64,000 bases of DNA from Rhodoferax sp. (GTDB lineage: Bacteria > Pseudomonadota > Gammaproteobacteria > Burkholderiales > Burkholderiaceae_C), in the NCBI GenBank assembly GCA_008015235.1, contig SSFF01000001.1:1-64000 (forward strand). Reading direction: 5' to 3'. Below the pieces are notes generated by a model. The model did no database searches and was not told the DNA's origin. It saw only the letters and a program-made list of their open reading frames with translations. Position numbers and translations under genes: made by a program. Shown here piece after piece: positions 54,546 through 63,253 of this stretch (position 1 is its first letter; each line of letters opens with the position of its first letter).

Positions 54546-56402
54546 ATGAATGCAGTCATCCATTGGCGGTCCTGGTCGATCCAGCGCAAGCTGATCGCTA
54601 CCTTGGTTTTCTGTCTGGCGTTATTTGCCGTAATTTCCAGTCTGCTCAGCAACTCCATGGCACGCGACGCTGTGGAGAAGCGCATTGCCGAATCCGAGCT
54701 GCCCGCGGTGGTCGGCTCCATCCGCGCCGACATACAACGCCAGATTGCTGGGCCGTTGAATGCCGCGCGAACCAATGCCGTGAACCCCTTTCTGCTCGCA
54801 TGGGAAGCACAGGATCTGCCCGATGCCGGCATAGAAGACTGGAAGCGCCTGGCGCAGTCCGTGCGCCAGCAGCAGGGCGATGCTTCCGTCAGCTGGGTTT
54901 CGAAAAAGACCGGGAAATATATGGGCGAGGGCGGCTACGTGCGGGAAGTGACCGACAAGGATGTCTGGCTCCAGGCCTTTCTTGACTCCGGCAAGCCCTA
55001 CGCCTTGAACCTGGACAAGGACATCAGCAGTACCGCCTTCAAGCTCTTCATCAATGCACGCTTTGACGCTGGCAATGGTCATGTCGGTTCCACCAGCATC
55101 GGCCTTTCAGTGGACGCGATGGCCAAGGCGATCCAGCAATACAAGATTGGCGATACCGGCGGTGCATTTCTGGCGAGGGCCAATGGCCAGGTATTGATAC
55201 ACCGCGATGCCGCCATGATGGACGGCAAGCACGACTTGCAGAGTCTGTACGGACTGGATGCCGAGCAGGTCAAGCCTTTGCTGGGCGAACAAACCTACGC
55301 GATGCTGGAAGCGGGCAAGCGCCTGATCGTGACCAGCTATGTGCCAGAACTGAATGCTTATGTCGTAGCCGAAGTGAACAAGGATGAACTGTTAGGCCCC
55401 ATCACCTGGGCCATTCGCCTGGCCGCCGCGATCGGCAGCGCCATCGGTGCTGTGATTGCCTTGGTGCTGGTGGCGGCCGTGGCGCGGGCCGTGGCTGCAC
55501 CCATCGAACAGGCGGCCAAGCTGCTCGGTGAGATCGCCGATGGCGAGGGCGACCTGACACGGCGCATGCGTGTGACCAGTACCGATGAGATCGGCATGCT
55601 GGCCGATGCGTTCAACCGATTCGTCACCTCCCTGTCCGGGACCATTCGCCAGGTGCGCGAGGCTGCGGAGTCGATTGCCGCGTCCTCCACCGAGGTGTCA
55701 GCCGGCACTTACAACCTGAGCCAGCGCACAGAACAGTCGGCCAGCGCGTTGGAGCAGACGGCATCGGCCATGGAGGAAATCAGCGACAGCGTTCAAGGCA
55801 ATGCCAGCTCCGCGGGCGATGCCAGTCGCATGGCCAACGAGGCCAGCGAAGCCGCACAAAACAACGGAGCCGTGGTGCAGCGTGTAGTCGAGGTTATGCA
55901 GCAAATCCACAGCAGTTCGGCCAAGGTCAATGACATCATCGGAGTCATCGATGGGATTGCCTTCCAGACCAACATCCTGGCGCTCAATGCGGCAGTGGAA
56001 GCGGCACGCGCTGGCGAGCAAGGGCGGGGATTTGCCGTTGTCGCTTCCGAAGTGCGTTCGCTGGCTGGACGCAGCGCCGAGGCGGCGCGCGAGGTACGTG
56101 GCCTGATTCAAGCATCAGGCACCCAGGTCGCGACCGGCACGGCTTTGGTCGAAGAGGCCGGTCGAGGCATGGGTGGCCTGCTGCAGTCCGTGGACAAGGT
56201 CAATGTTGCGGTTCAGGAAATCAGTCGGTCAAGCGCCGAACAAAGTCGGGGGCTGGCCGAAATCAACAAGGCCATCAGCCAGTTGGACGAGTCCACCCAG
56301 CAAAATGCCGCATTGGTGGAAGAGAGTTCCGCTGCCAGCGATAGCCTCAAGGAACAGGCCCAAGTGCTCAAGAACGTGGTGTCCAGCTTCCGGTTGGAAT
56401 GA
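54546..56402 (+). CDS. Methyl-accepting chemotaxis protein
   Basis: A 618-residue chemoreceptor. An N-terminal membrane span (KLIATLVFCLALFAVISSLL) and a periplasmic Cache-type sensor (about 40-270, with LNLDKDISSTAFKLFINARF) precede a second span (AIGAVIALVLVAAVARAV), a HAMP domain (IEQAAKLLGEIADGEGDL) and a signalling hairpin with IDGIAFQTNILALNAAVEAARAGEQGRGFAVVASEVR. No CheR-binding pentapeptide is present. The ligand is unknown. GAGGAG precedes the ATG. Confidence 0.95.
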   Translation: MNAVIHWRSWSIQRKLIATLVFCLALFAVISSLLSNSMARDAVEKRIAESELPAVVGSIRADIQRQIAGPLNAARTNAVNPFLLAWEAQDLPDAGIEDWKRLAQSVRQQQGDASVSWVSKKTGKYMGEGGYVREVTDKDVWLQAFLDSGKPYALNLDKDISSTAFKLFINARFDAGNGHVGSTSIGLSVDAMAKAIQQYKIGDTGGAFLARANGQVLIHRDAAMMDGKHDLQSLYGLDAEQVKPLLGEQTYAMLEAGKRLIVTSYVPELNAYVVAEVNKDELLGPITWAIRLAAAIGSAIGAVIALVLVAAVARAVAAPIEQAAKLLGEIADGEGDLTRRMRVTSTDEIGMLADAFNRFVTSLSGTIRQVREAAESIAASSTEVSAGTYNLSQRTEQSASALEQTASAMEEISDSVQGNASSAGDASRMANEASEAAQNNGAVVQRVVEVMQQIHSSSAKVNDIIGVIDGIAFQTNILALNAAVEAARAGEQGRGFAVVASEVRSLAGRSAEAAREVRGLIQASGTQVATGTALVEEAGRGMGGLLQSVDKVNVAVQEISRSSAEQSRGLAEINKAISQLDESTQQNAALVEESSAASDSLKEQAQVLKNVVSSFRLE

Positions 56403-56453
56403 GACCCCAGGCCGGACGGAGTGCGGCCAACGATGGACTCAAGGCGGCTCCCG

Positions 56454-57596
56454 TCAATGCTCGCCACCGCTGCGGCGGCCGAGCTTGCGGTAGAGCGTGG
56501 CGCGGCTGATGCCCAGCGCCTGTGCCGCCTGGGCCACGTTGCCACGGGCCTTGTCGATGGCGTTGCGGATCAGCGCCGATTCCACCGCTTTCAGCGGGGC
56601 GGCATCGGCCACGCCGACCATGCGCCGGCGTTCCACCCCGGCATCGTGGCTGTGTTGCGCCAGTACCTGCACACACAGGCCACTCCACAGCGGCACCTCG
56701 AAAGCCCCCTGCTTGCGCCTTGCGGCGTCAAACAAGGCATCCACGGAAATCCCCAGCAGGTCACTGATGCAGCGGCTACCGGCCGCAGCACCGTGCAGCA
56801 GCGGCAGCATTTGGCGTGCCGGTTCGTTGGCGGCCAGCACTCGGCCATCCTGGTCCAGGCCCAGCAGCCCGTCGCCATCGGCACCGAGCATGGCGCCGGG
56901 CCAGTTCAGTCGCAGCAGCAGGGCGTGCGGACGCGCCAGCAGCAGCGCGCTCTCCATGCGTCGTGCTGTCTGCAGTACCAGGTGGCGCAGCTCAGGGCGC
57001 TCAAAGGTGTCGATGCCGGTCACATCCACCATGCCCAGGCACTGGCCGTCGGGCCCGATCACCGGGGCCCCGGCGCAGCTGTAGGCGGCGTTGGTGTCGA
57101 AAAAGTGTTCGCCCCGGTGCAGCCAAACCGGCTGCAACTCACTCAGCGCCGCGCCGATGGCCGATGTGCCGATGGCCGCTTCCGACAAGTCGACTCCGAC
57201 GCGGGTGATGCGCTCGGCACGCACATCGGCGCGGTCGATAGCGCCGCTGGCCGCAATCACCACGCCCTGGGCATCGGTCAGCAGGGCAAAAAAGCGGGTG
57301 TTGGCAATGGCACGGCCCAGTTGTTCCAGCAAGGGCGCGGCACTGTGCAGCAGGTCGTGGTTGGCTTCTTCGACGCGGCGCATCTGGGCGCTGGAGATGC
57401 AGTCGAACTCGATGCTGCGCTGCGGGTCCAGGCCCTGGGCCAGGCAGCGCCGCCAGGAGCGTGCAATCCAGCCTTCGACCGTCAGGTCCGCCTGAGAAGC
57501 ACCGTGCATAACTGCGCGGCGTGCGGCCTCGATCGCCAGCAAGCGGCCCTCACCCGGTGCAGGGTGCAGGAGGGGGGCGGCGGCAGACGCGGACAT
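56454..57596 (-). CDS. AcoR-like regulator lacking the AAA+ domain
   Basis: A 380-residue regulator. The N-terminal GAF-type sensor (about 60-220; IEGWIARSWRRC-like VEGWIARSWRRCLAQGLDP, VGVDLSEAAIGTSAIGAAL, HFFDTNAAYSCAGAPVIGPDG) is that of AcoR-type sigma-54 activators, and the C-terminus is a Fis-type helix-turn-helix (ALIRNAIDKARGNVAQAAQALGISRATLYRKLGR). The AAA+ ATPase with GAFTGA is absent; a short PAS-like region lies between. It cannot activate sigma-54 in the usual way. It is divergent from the aor cluster, so it probably regulates it. Confidence 0.88.
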   Translation of the reverse strand: MSASAAAPLLHPAPGEGRLLAIEAARRAVMHGASQADLTVEGWIARSWRRCLAQGLDPQRSIEFDCISSAQMRRVEEANHDLLHSAAPLLEQLGRAIANTRFFALLTDAQGVVIAASGAIDRADVRAERITRVGVDLSEAAIGTSAIGAALSELQPVWLHRGEHFFDTNAAYSCAGAPVIGPDGQCLGMVDVTGIDTFERPELRHLVLQTARRMESALLLARPHALLLRLNWPGAMLGADGDGLLGLDQDGRVLAANEPARQMLPLLHGAAAGSRCISDLLGISVDALFDAARRKQGAFEVPLWSGLCVQVLAQHSHDAGVERRRMVGVADAAPLKAVESALIRNAIDKARGNVAQAAQALGISRATLYRKLGRRSGGEH

Positions 57597-57653
57597 GGTC
57601 GGTTGCAGTGGGGGGAGCTACATTGTGCGACGGAACCCTGGAGCTGTGAACTG

Positions 57654-57666
57654 TCTCAATTTGAGA
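57654..57666. promoter_or_regulatory. Candidate operator in the aor control region
   Basis: TCTCAA-T-TTGAGA, a perfect 6-bp inverted repeat with a 1-nt centre, lies 58 nt from the regulator start and about 137 nt before aorA. A second palindrome, GGGTTAACCC, is at 57694-57703. One of these is likely the binding site of the divergent Fis-type regulator. Confidence 0.5.
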
Positions 57667-57802
57667 ATTTTTGGGAGCCTGCAGTCCAATTGCGGGTTAA
57701 CCCTAAAGCCAAAAGGGTTGGCAAAAACAAGAATGCCTAGGCAAAGCATTTCATAAGCCTTGTGCGCGGGCAGCACCGCCGCACCATCCCAAGGAGACGT
57801 TC

Positions 57803-58279
57803 ATGCAGAAAACCTTGCATATCAACCCTGACAAGTGCACGGGTTGCCTGCAGTGCGAAATGGCCTGCGCCTACGAGAACCATGGCACCTTTGCCACGGC
57901 CAAGTCCCGCATCAAGGTCTTTGACTTCCACCACACCGGCAAGAAGGTGCCCTACACCTGCACCCAGTGCGACGAGGCTTGGTGCCTGCACGCGTGCCCC
58001 GTGGAAGCCATCACCGTGGACAAGGCAACCGGCGCCAAGGTGGTGAACGAATCCACCTGCGTGGGCTGCAAGGTCTGCACCATTGCCTGCCCGTTCGGCA
58101 CCATCAATTACGTGGTCGACACCGGCAAGGTGCAGAAGTGCGACCTGTGCGAAGGCAGCCCGGCCTGTGCCGACGCCTGCCCCACGGGCGCCATCACCTT
58201 CATCGACGCCAACTGGACCGGCCTTTCCAAGATGGAACAGTGGGCCGACAAGCTGGGCAACCAAACCTCTGCTGCATAA
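57803..58279 (+). CDS. aorA: Polyferredoxin subunit of tungsten aldehyde oxidoreductase (AorA-like)
   Basis: A 158-residue protein with four cysteine groups for 4Fe-4S clusters: CTGCLQCEMAC, CTQCDEAWCLHAC, CVGCKVCTIAC, CDLCEGSPACADAC. It matches the AorA subunit of the Aromatoleum aromaticum AOR, which stacks into an electron-conducting filament linking AorB units. No signal peptide is seen. It opens the cluster; AOR (aorB) follows 12 nt later. Confidence 0.9.
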   Translation: MQKTLHINPDKCTGCLQCEMACAYENHGTFATAKSRIKVFDFHHTGKKVPYTCTQCDEAWCLHACPVEAITVDKATGAKVVNESTCVGCKVCTIACPFGTINYVVDTGKVQKCDLCEGSPACADACPTGAITFIDANWTGLSKMEQWADKLGNQTSAA

Positions 58280-58291
58280 GGAGAAACAGTC

Positions 58292-60148
58292 ATGACATGG
58301 GCAGGAAAAATTCTCCGCGTGAATCTGAGCAAGGGCACCGTCACCAGCGAACCCTTGAACATGCAGTGGGCGCGTGACTACATCGGTTCGCGCGGATTGG
58401 GCACCAAGTACTTCACCAACGAGGTGGACGCCAAGGTCGATCCCTTGAGTGCCGACAACAAGATCATCTGGGCCACCGGCCCGCTGACCGGTACCATGGC
58501 CTCCACAGGCGGGCGCTACACCGTCATCACCAAGGGGCCGCTGACCGGCGCCATTGCCTGCTCGAATTCGGGCGGCTACTGGGGCGCCGAATTCAAGATG
58601 GCCGGCTGGGACATGGTCATCTTTGAAGGCAAGTCGCCCAAACCGGTGTACCTGTATGTGAATGACGACGTGGCCGAACTGCGCGACGCCGGCCACCTGT
58701 GGGGCCGCAGTGTGTGGGAGACCGAAGGCACGCTCAAGAAAGAGCTGCAAGACCCGCTGACGCGCATCTCCAGCATCGGCAAGGCCGGTGAAAACGGCGT
58801 GCTCTACGCCGCTGTGGTCAACGACCTGCACCGCGCCGCCGGGCGCTCGGGCGTGGGCACGGTCATGGGCAGCAAGAACCTCAAGGCCATCGCCGTGCGT
58901 GGCACCAAGGGTGTGGGCAATGTCCGCGACCCCAAGGCCTTCTTCGAAGCGGTCAAGGCCAGCAAGAAGGTGCTGGCCGACAACGGTGTCACCGGCACCG
59001 GCCTGCCGGCCATGGGCACCCAGGTGCTGATGAGTGTCATCAACGAAGTGGGCGGCCTGCCCACCCGCAACCACCAGGATTCGCAGTTCGAAGGCGCCAA
59101 GGACATCGGCGCCGAAGCCATGGCCACGCCGCGTGCCACCGACGGCAAGAAGCACCTGGTGACCAACCAGGCCTGCTTCGGCTGCACCATTGCTTGCGGG
59201 CGTATCAGCAAGATGGACGAGACCCATTTCACCATCGAGACCAAGCCCCAGTACCGTGGTGCCAATGGCGGCCTGGAGTACGAAGCGGCATGGGCACTGG
59301 GTGCGGCCAATGGTGTCAACGACCTCGAATGCCTGCAGTACGCCAACCTGCTGTGCAACGAAGAAGGCATTGACCCCATCAGCTTTGGTGCCACGGTGGG
59401 GGCGGTGATGGAGCTGTATGAAATGGGCGTGCTCACCAAGGAGCAGGTCGGCATAGAAGCCAACTTTGGCTCGGCCCGCGCGCTGGCCTTCCTGGCCGAA
59501 GAAACGGTCAACGGTCGCGGCTTTGGCAAGGAAATCGGCCAGGGCTCCAAGCGACTGACTGCCAAGTACGGCCACCCCGACCTGAGCATGAGCTCCAAGG
59601 GCCAGGAATTCCCGGCCTACGACGGCCGTGCCATCCAGGGCATTGGCCTGGCCTACGCCACCAGCAACCGTGGCGGCTGCCACCTGCGCGGCTACACCAT
59701 TGCTTCTGAGATCCTGGGCATTCCGGTCAAAACCGACCCGTTGGAGCACGAAGGCAAGCCCGAGCTGGTGAAGGCCTTCCAGGACGCCACCGCTGCATTC
59801 GACTCTTCCGGCCTGTGCATCTTCACCACCTTTGCCTGGGGTTTGCAAGATCTGGCGCCGCAGATGCAGGGCGCTTGCGACGCCGACTACACCGTGGAAG
59901 AACTGGCCAAGATCGGTGAGCGCATCTGGAACATGGAGCGCGAGTTCAACAACGCGGCCGGCTTCACGTCCAAGGACGACAGCCTGCCCAAGCGCCTGAC
60001 CGACGCCAGCATCGGTGCCGTGAAGACCGGCCCGGCCAAGGGCAAGGTCAACATGCTGGCCGAGATGCTGCCCAAGTACTACGCGGCGCGAGGCTGGGAT
60101 GCGGAAGGCCGCCCCACCGCGGAAACCAAGGCGCGATTGGGCCTGTAA
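58292..60148 (+). CDS. aorB: Tungsten-containing aldehyde oxidoreductase catalytic subunit (AorB-like)
   Basis: A 618-residue AOR-family enzyme starting MTWAGKILRVNLSKGTV. The single 4Fe-4S cluster is bound by Cys295, Cys298, Cys302 (CFGCTIAC) and Cys509 (SSGLC). TGPLTGTMASTGGRY and the AAGRSGVGTVMGSKNLK segment belong to the bis-pterin tungsten site. It oxidises aldehydes to acids and in AorABC-type complexes also reduces NAD+ or acids. It is the core gene of the cluster. Confidence 0.95.
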   Translation: MTWAGKILRVNLSKGTVTSEPLNMQWARDYIGSRGLGTKYFTNEVDAKVDPLSADNKIIWATGPLTGTMASTGGRYTVITKGPLTGAIACSNSGGYWGAEFKMAGWDMVIFEGKSPKPVYLYVNDDVAELRDAGHLWGRSVWETEGTLKKELQDPLTRISSIGKAGENGVLYAAVVNDLHRAAGRSGVGTVMGSKNLKAIAVRGTKGVGNVRDPKAFFEAVKASKKVLADNGVTGTGLPAMGTQVLMSVINEVGGLPTRNHQDSQFEGAKDIGAEAMATPRATDGKKHLVTNQACFGCTIACGRISKMDETHFTIETKPQYRGANGGLEYEAAWALGAANGVNDLECLQYANLLCNEEGIDPISFGATVGAVMELYEMGVLTKEQVGIEANFGSARALAFLAEETVNGRGFGKEIGQGSKRLTAKYGHPDLSMSSKGQEFPAYDGRAIQGIGLAYATSNRGGCHLRGYTIASEILGIPVKTDPLEHEGKPELVKAFQDATAAFDSSGLCIFTTFAWGLQDLAPQMQGACDADYTVEELAKIGERIWNMEREFNNAAGFTSKDDSLPKRLTDASIGAVKTGPAKGKVNMLAEMLPKYYAARGWDAEGRPTAETKARLGL

Positions 60149-60219
60149 ACGCTGGTCATAACAGGGTTGCGCGGGCTCGTAATGGGGCCTCCGCAACCCT
60201 TCTTTTTGGAGACATTGCC

Positions 60220-61515
60220 ATGACCCACCACCTCATTTTGGGCGCAGGCCCCGCGGGTGTGATTGCCGCCGAAACCCTGCGCAAGCACGCGCCCCATGAC
60301 ACCATCACCCTGGTGGGCGACGAGCCCGAGCCACCGTATTCGCGCATGGCCATTCCCTATCTGCTGATGGGCAACATCGGCGAGAGCGGCACCTACCTGC
60401 GCAAGAGCGCTTCGCACCTGGCGGATATGGGGATAAAACAGGTGTCCGCCAGCGTAGTATATGTTCATGCAGCTACTAAAAATGTAGCGCTTTCAAGTGG
60501 TCAGGCGCTCAACTACGACACCCTGCTGGTGGCCACCGGCTCGCACCCCGTGCACCCGCCCATCCCCGGCATTGACAGCGAGGGCGTGCACACCTGCTGG
60601 ACGCTGGAAGACGCCCGTGCCATCGCCAAGCTGGCCACCAAGGGGGGGCGCGTGCTGCAGCTCGGTGCCGGCTTCATCGGCTGCATCATCATGGAAGCGC
60701 TGGCCGCACGTGGCGTGAAGCTCACCGTGGTGGAAATGGGCGACCGCATGGTGCCGCGCATGATGGGCCCCACGGCTGGCGGCATGATCCGCGACTGGGT
60801 CGAAGCCAAGGGCGTGGAGGTGTTCACCTCGACCAAGGTGGAAAGCGTCACCGCTGGCAAGCCCTTGCAGGTGAAACTGTCCAACGGCAAGACCATGGAG
60901 GCCGACCTGGTCATCAGCGCCGCCGGTGTGCGCCCGGCCATTGGCTACCTGAAGGATTCCGGCATTGCCTGCCTGCTGGGCGTGCTCACCGACGAGCACC
61001 TGCAGACCAATGTGCCCGGTGTGTTTGCAGCGGGGGACTGCGCCGAAGCCTTCGACAAGGTTTCTGGCCGCACCATCGTGAGCGCCATCCAGCCCAATGC
61101 CGCCGAACAGGCCCGCGTGGCCGCGCTCAACATGCTGGCGTTTGCCCAGGGCAAGCCCATGAGCGCACAGCTCAAGGGCGTCACGCAAATCAACGTGCTC
61201 GACACCCTCGGGCTGATCTCGGCCAGCTTTGGCGACTGGCAGGGCCGCCCCGGCGGCGAGCATGTGGAGCTGACCGACCAGGCCGCGCAGCGCCACCTGA
61301 GCCTGCAGTTCCAGGACGACGTGCTGGTAGGCTGCAACAGCGTGGGCTGGACCCAGCACGTGGGCGTGATGCGCGGGCTGGTCGAAGGCCAGGTGCGCTT
61401 GGGTGAATGGAAAGACACCTTGCTGAAGGAGCCTACGCGGCTCATGGAGGCGTATCTGGCCTGCGCGCAGGGACAAAGCGGCTGGTCCGGTGCACAGGAC
61501 GCCCGGCGTCGATAA
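60220..61515 (+). CDS. aorC: FAD-dependent subunit of the aldehyde oxidoreductase (AorC-like)
   Basis: A 431-residue pyridine nucleotide-disulfide-type flavoprotein: FAD site LILGAGPAGVIAAETL, NAD site VLQLGAGFIGCIIMEAL, and VFAAGDCAEAF. In AorABC complexes this subunit passes electrons to NAD+. A 41-nt repeat (60448-60488) lies inside the coding sequence and encodes part of SASVVYVHAATKNVALSS. The start has GGAGAC upstream. MoaD-like and 99-residue proteins follow. Confidence 0.9.
   Translation: MTHHLILGAGPAGVIAAETLRKHAPHDTITLVGDEPEPPYSRMAIPYLLMGNIGESGTYLRKSASHLADMGIKQVSASVVYVHAATKNVALSSGQALNYDTLLVATGSHPVHPPIPGIDSEGVHTCWTLEDARAIAKLATKGGRVLQLGAGFIGCIIMEALAARGVKLTVVEMGDRMVPRMMGPTAGGMIRDWVEAKGVEVFTSTKVESVTAGKPLQVKLSNGKTMEADLVISAAGVRPAIGYLKDSGIACLLGVLTDEHLQTNVPGVFAAGDCAEAFDKVSGRTIVSAIQPNAAEQARVAALNMLAFAQGKPMSAQLKGVTQINVLDTLGLISASFGDWQGRPGGEHVELTDQAAQRHLSLQFQDDVLVGCNSVGWTQHVGVMRGLVEGQVRLGEWKDTLLKEPTRLMEAYLACAQGQSGWSGAQDARRR
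60448..60488 (+). repeat. 41-nt dispersed palindromic element, copy 10 (inside aorC)
   Basis: GCCAGCG (60448-60454), 17-nt spacer, core GCTACTAAAAATGTAGC (60472-60488), with the compensatory GCTAC/GTAGC arms. It is translated in frame in AorC, between the FAD- and NAD-domain motifs. Confidence 0.78.
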
Positions 61516-61524
61516 AGTGGCTCC

Positions 61525-61779
61525 ATGCAAGTCACGCTGAAACTCTTCGCCTCGCTCACCGAGTACCTGCCGCCCGAGTCCAAGTACACCAACATCACGA
61601 CGCTGGACCTGGCAGCGGGCACCACCATCGCCCAGGTGGTGGACGCCCACCAGCTGCCGCCGAAGTGGGTGCACCTGGTGCTGGTCAACGGCGTCTACAT
61701 CGCCCCGGAAAAGCGTGCGACGCATGCGCTGGTGGAGGGCGATGTGCTGGCCATCTGGCCCCCGATTGCGGGGGGCTGA
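61525..61779 (+). CDS. MoaD/ThiS-like small sulfur-carrier protein
   Basis: An 84-residue beta-grasp protein ending in Gly-Gly (WPPIAGG), as needed for thiocarboxylate formation. It probably acts in making the pterin cofactor for AorB. It lies 9 nt after aorC and 4 nt before the 99-residue gene, in the same operon. Similar MoaD-like genes occur in known AOR gene clusters. Confidence 0.87.
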   Translation: MQVTLKLFASLTEYLPPESKYTNITTLDLAAGTTIAQVVDAHQLPPKWVHLVLVNGVYIAPEKRATHALVEGDVLAIWPPIAGG

Positions 61780-61783
61780 GCAG

Positions 61784-62083
61784 ATGCAAAGCCACTACGC
61801 CGAGCGCTTCGAGCGCGAAATGGGCTGTACCGAGGACGAGTGGTTGCGCTGGCTGCCTGGTGCCATCGGTGACCACTTCTGGAAGCTGCAGCAAGGCAGC
61901 GCCGGGGTGCGCATCGGCGACGGTGCGCTGGGCCTGAAATGGCACCAGGGGGAGAAGCGCGAAATCGGGCTGGTGCGCATGCCACGCCTGGTGGTGCAGT
62001 TTCGCTTTGCGGGTGTCGATGACGAAGCACGCCACGCCTTCATGACGCGCTTCGACTTGTTCATGCAGCGGGGTGGGGGGTAG
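61784..62083 (+). CDS. Hypothetical protein, last gene of the aor cluster
   Basis: A 99-residue soluble protein (MQSHYAERFEREMGCTEDEWLRWLPGAIGDHFWKL near the start; FRFAGVDDEARHAFMTRFDLFMQRGGG at the end). It follows the MoaD-like gene by 4 nt, suggesting a role in cofactor or subunit assembly for AOR. I know no characterised member. Confidence 0.75.
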   Translation: MQSHYAERFEREMGCTEDEWLRWLPGAIGDHFWKLQQGSAGVRIGDGALGLKWHQGEKREIGLVRMPRLVVQFRFAGVDDEARHAFMTRFDLFMQRGGG

Positions 62084-62116
62084 CGCATGAGTGATCGATG
62101 GCATGCATCGACATAA

Positions 62117-63250
62117 CTACGAAAACTCGAAACTGAGGTTCTGTAAGGATTCAGGTATCGGTCGCGCAATCGACCATACTTTTTCCTGCATTGTTCCTTG
62201 ACCGACGAAAGCTTCAACCGTCGAGTTAATGAATCGCAGTTTTGCTGCGTTGTGTTCTTGGTTCGCGAACAGCTGGGCGCAACGGTCCTTCACCAGTTGC
62301 AAGCCTGGCTCCGGGTTCACAAAAACGATTTCCCGAAGTGAGTAGTTGTTTTGCAGCCCCGCAGCCAAAAGGTACTTGAAGTGCAAATCGGTCGGAGGAA
62401 TTGAAAACCCGATGATCACCACCCTGGTCGCGTTTTCCAATGCTTTGAGTGAATGACTCCAGATGTGATTGAGCGCGCCGCGAGAGTCCTTTTTCCAGGT
62501 TGGCGGAACAAGATATGGGATCAATCCCTCAGCCACTACGTGACGGTAGCTGTCGAATACCTGGACCTCGGATCGCTTGCCTTTGGGAATGGCCCAATTG
62601 GTTGATCCGTGCAGTTTTAGAACTTGTATCGATGCAGAGGACTTCGAGCTTACGGACCCTTCGAAACCCAACGAGAATTGCGCGCCGATCTCGTTGAGCG
62701 CGTCTTCGACGATGGTGTCGTAATTGAATGTAATGAAAGTGTTTTCAATGCCTTCAGTACCAGTCCGGTCACCAATGAGTGCACGGACGATGTACTCATA
62801 GGCTGGTACGCGTTGGGAGCCTTGCCAATATCCATCGGTTTGTCTCGGTTTCCCCCATCCGCCAATACCTGCAAATGCATCATCCGCTGCATGAAAATCA
62901 GCTGACATGGATTTCTTTGCATGAAAGCTGTAGTCCAAGGTGGATGCAATGGCTAGGCGAATGCTTTCTTCATGGGTGTTGGTGGACGCCGAGGCAAGGC
63001 TGAAAAGTTCCTCAATGTTTTCAAGATCCACCTGTACGCGGTATGCCGCCGAGGATGCTTTCATTCGGAAGCCAAGGACTGCGCGAATTGCATCGCATTC
63101 CTGCCGATGATTGTTCTGTGCGTGGTATTCGAGTGCATCACGCATCTGCATCATGAAATCACTGATCAGTGGAAGCCCTCGCAATCGTGAAAAACCTGCC
63201 CCCAGGATATACACGTTGTGGTTGTTGTGCAGGTCGTTTGTGATTTCCAT
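62117..63250 (-). CDS. SIR2-domain protein (possible NADase defence effector)
   Basis: A 377-residue protein. Residues 17-21 (GAGFS) are the SIR2 nucleotide loop, 175-178 (FNYD) replace the TQNID motif with the catalytic Asn176, and His214 in KLHGSTNW fits the catalytic histidine; 281-288 (GFSIPPTD) complete the fold. SIR2-like proteins of this kind often cleave NAD in anti-phage defence. Base composition is visibly lower in G+C than neighbours, so transfer is likely. No partner gene is seen. Its ribosome-binding site lies in a palindrome. Confidence 0.85.
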   Translation of the reverse strand: MEITNDLHNNHNVYILGAGFSRLRGLPLISDFMMQMRDALEYHAQNNHRQECDAIRAVLGFRMKASSAAYRVQVDLENIEELFSLASASTNTHEESIRLAIASTLDYSFHAKKSMSADFHAADDAFAGIGGWGKPRQTDGYWQGSQRVPAYEYIVRALIGDRTGTEGIENTFITFNYDTIVEDALNEIGAQFSLGFEGSVSSKSSASIQVLKLHGSTNWAIPKGKRSEVQVFDSYRHVVAEGLIPYLVPPTWKKDSRGALNHIWSHSLKALENATRVVIIGFSIPPTDLHFKYLLAAGLQNNYSLREIVFVNPEPGLQLVKDRCAQLFANQEHNAAKLRFINSTVEAFVGQGTMQEKVWSIARPIPESLQNLSFEFS

Positions 63251-63253
63251 ACG

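Noticed and set aside
57704..57740. Possible sigma-54 (-24/-12) promoter before aorA (TTGGCA and TGC)
   Set aside because: The GG and GC dinucleotides are 15 bp apart instead of 12, and the divergent regulator lacks the ATPase needed for sigma-54.
57737..60196. Long open frame (819 codons) on the minus strand opposite the aor genes
   Set aside because: It lies wholly opposite aorA and aorB, which are clear family members; high G+C at third positions leaves long antisense frames.
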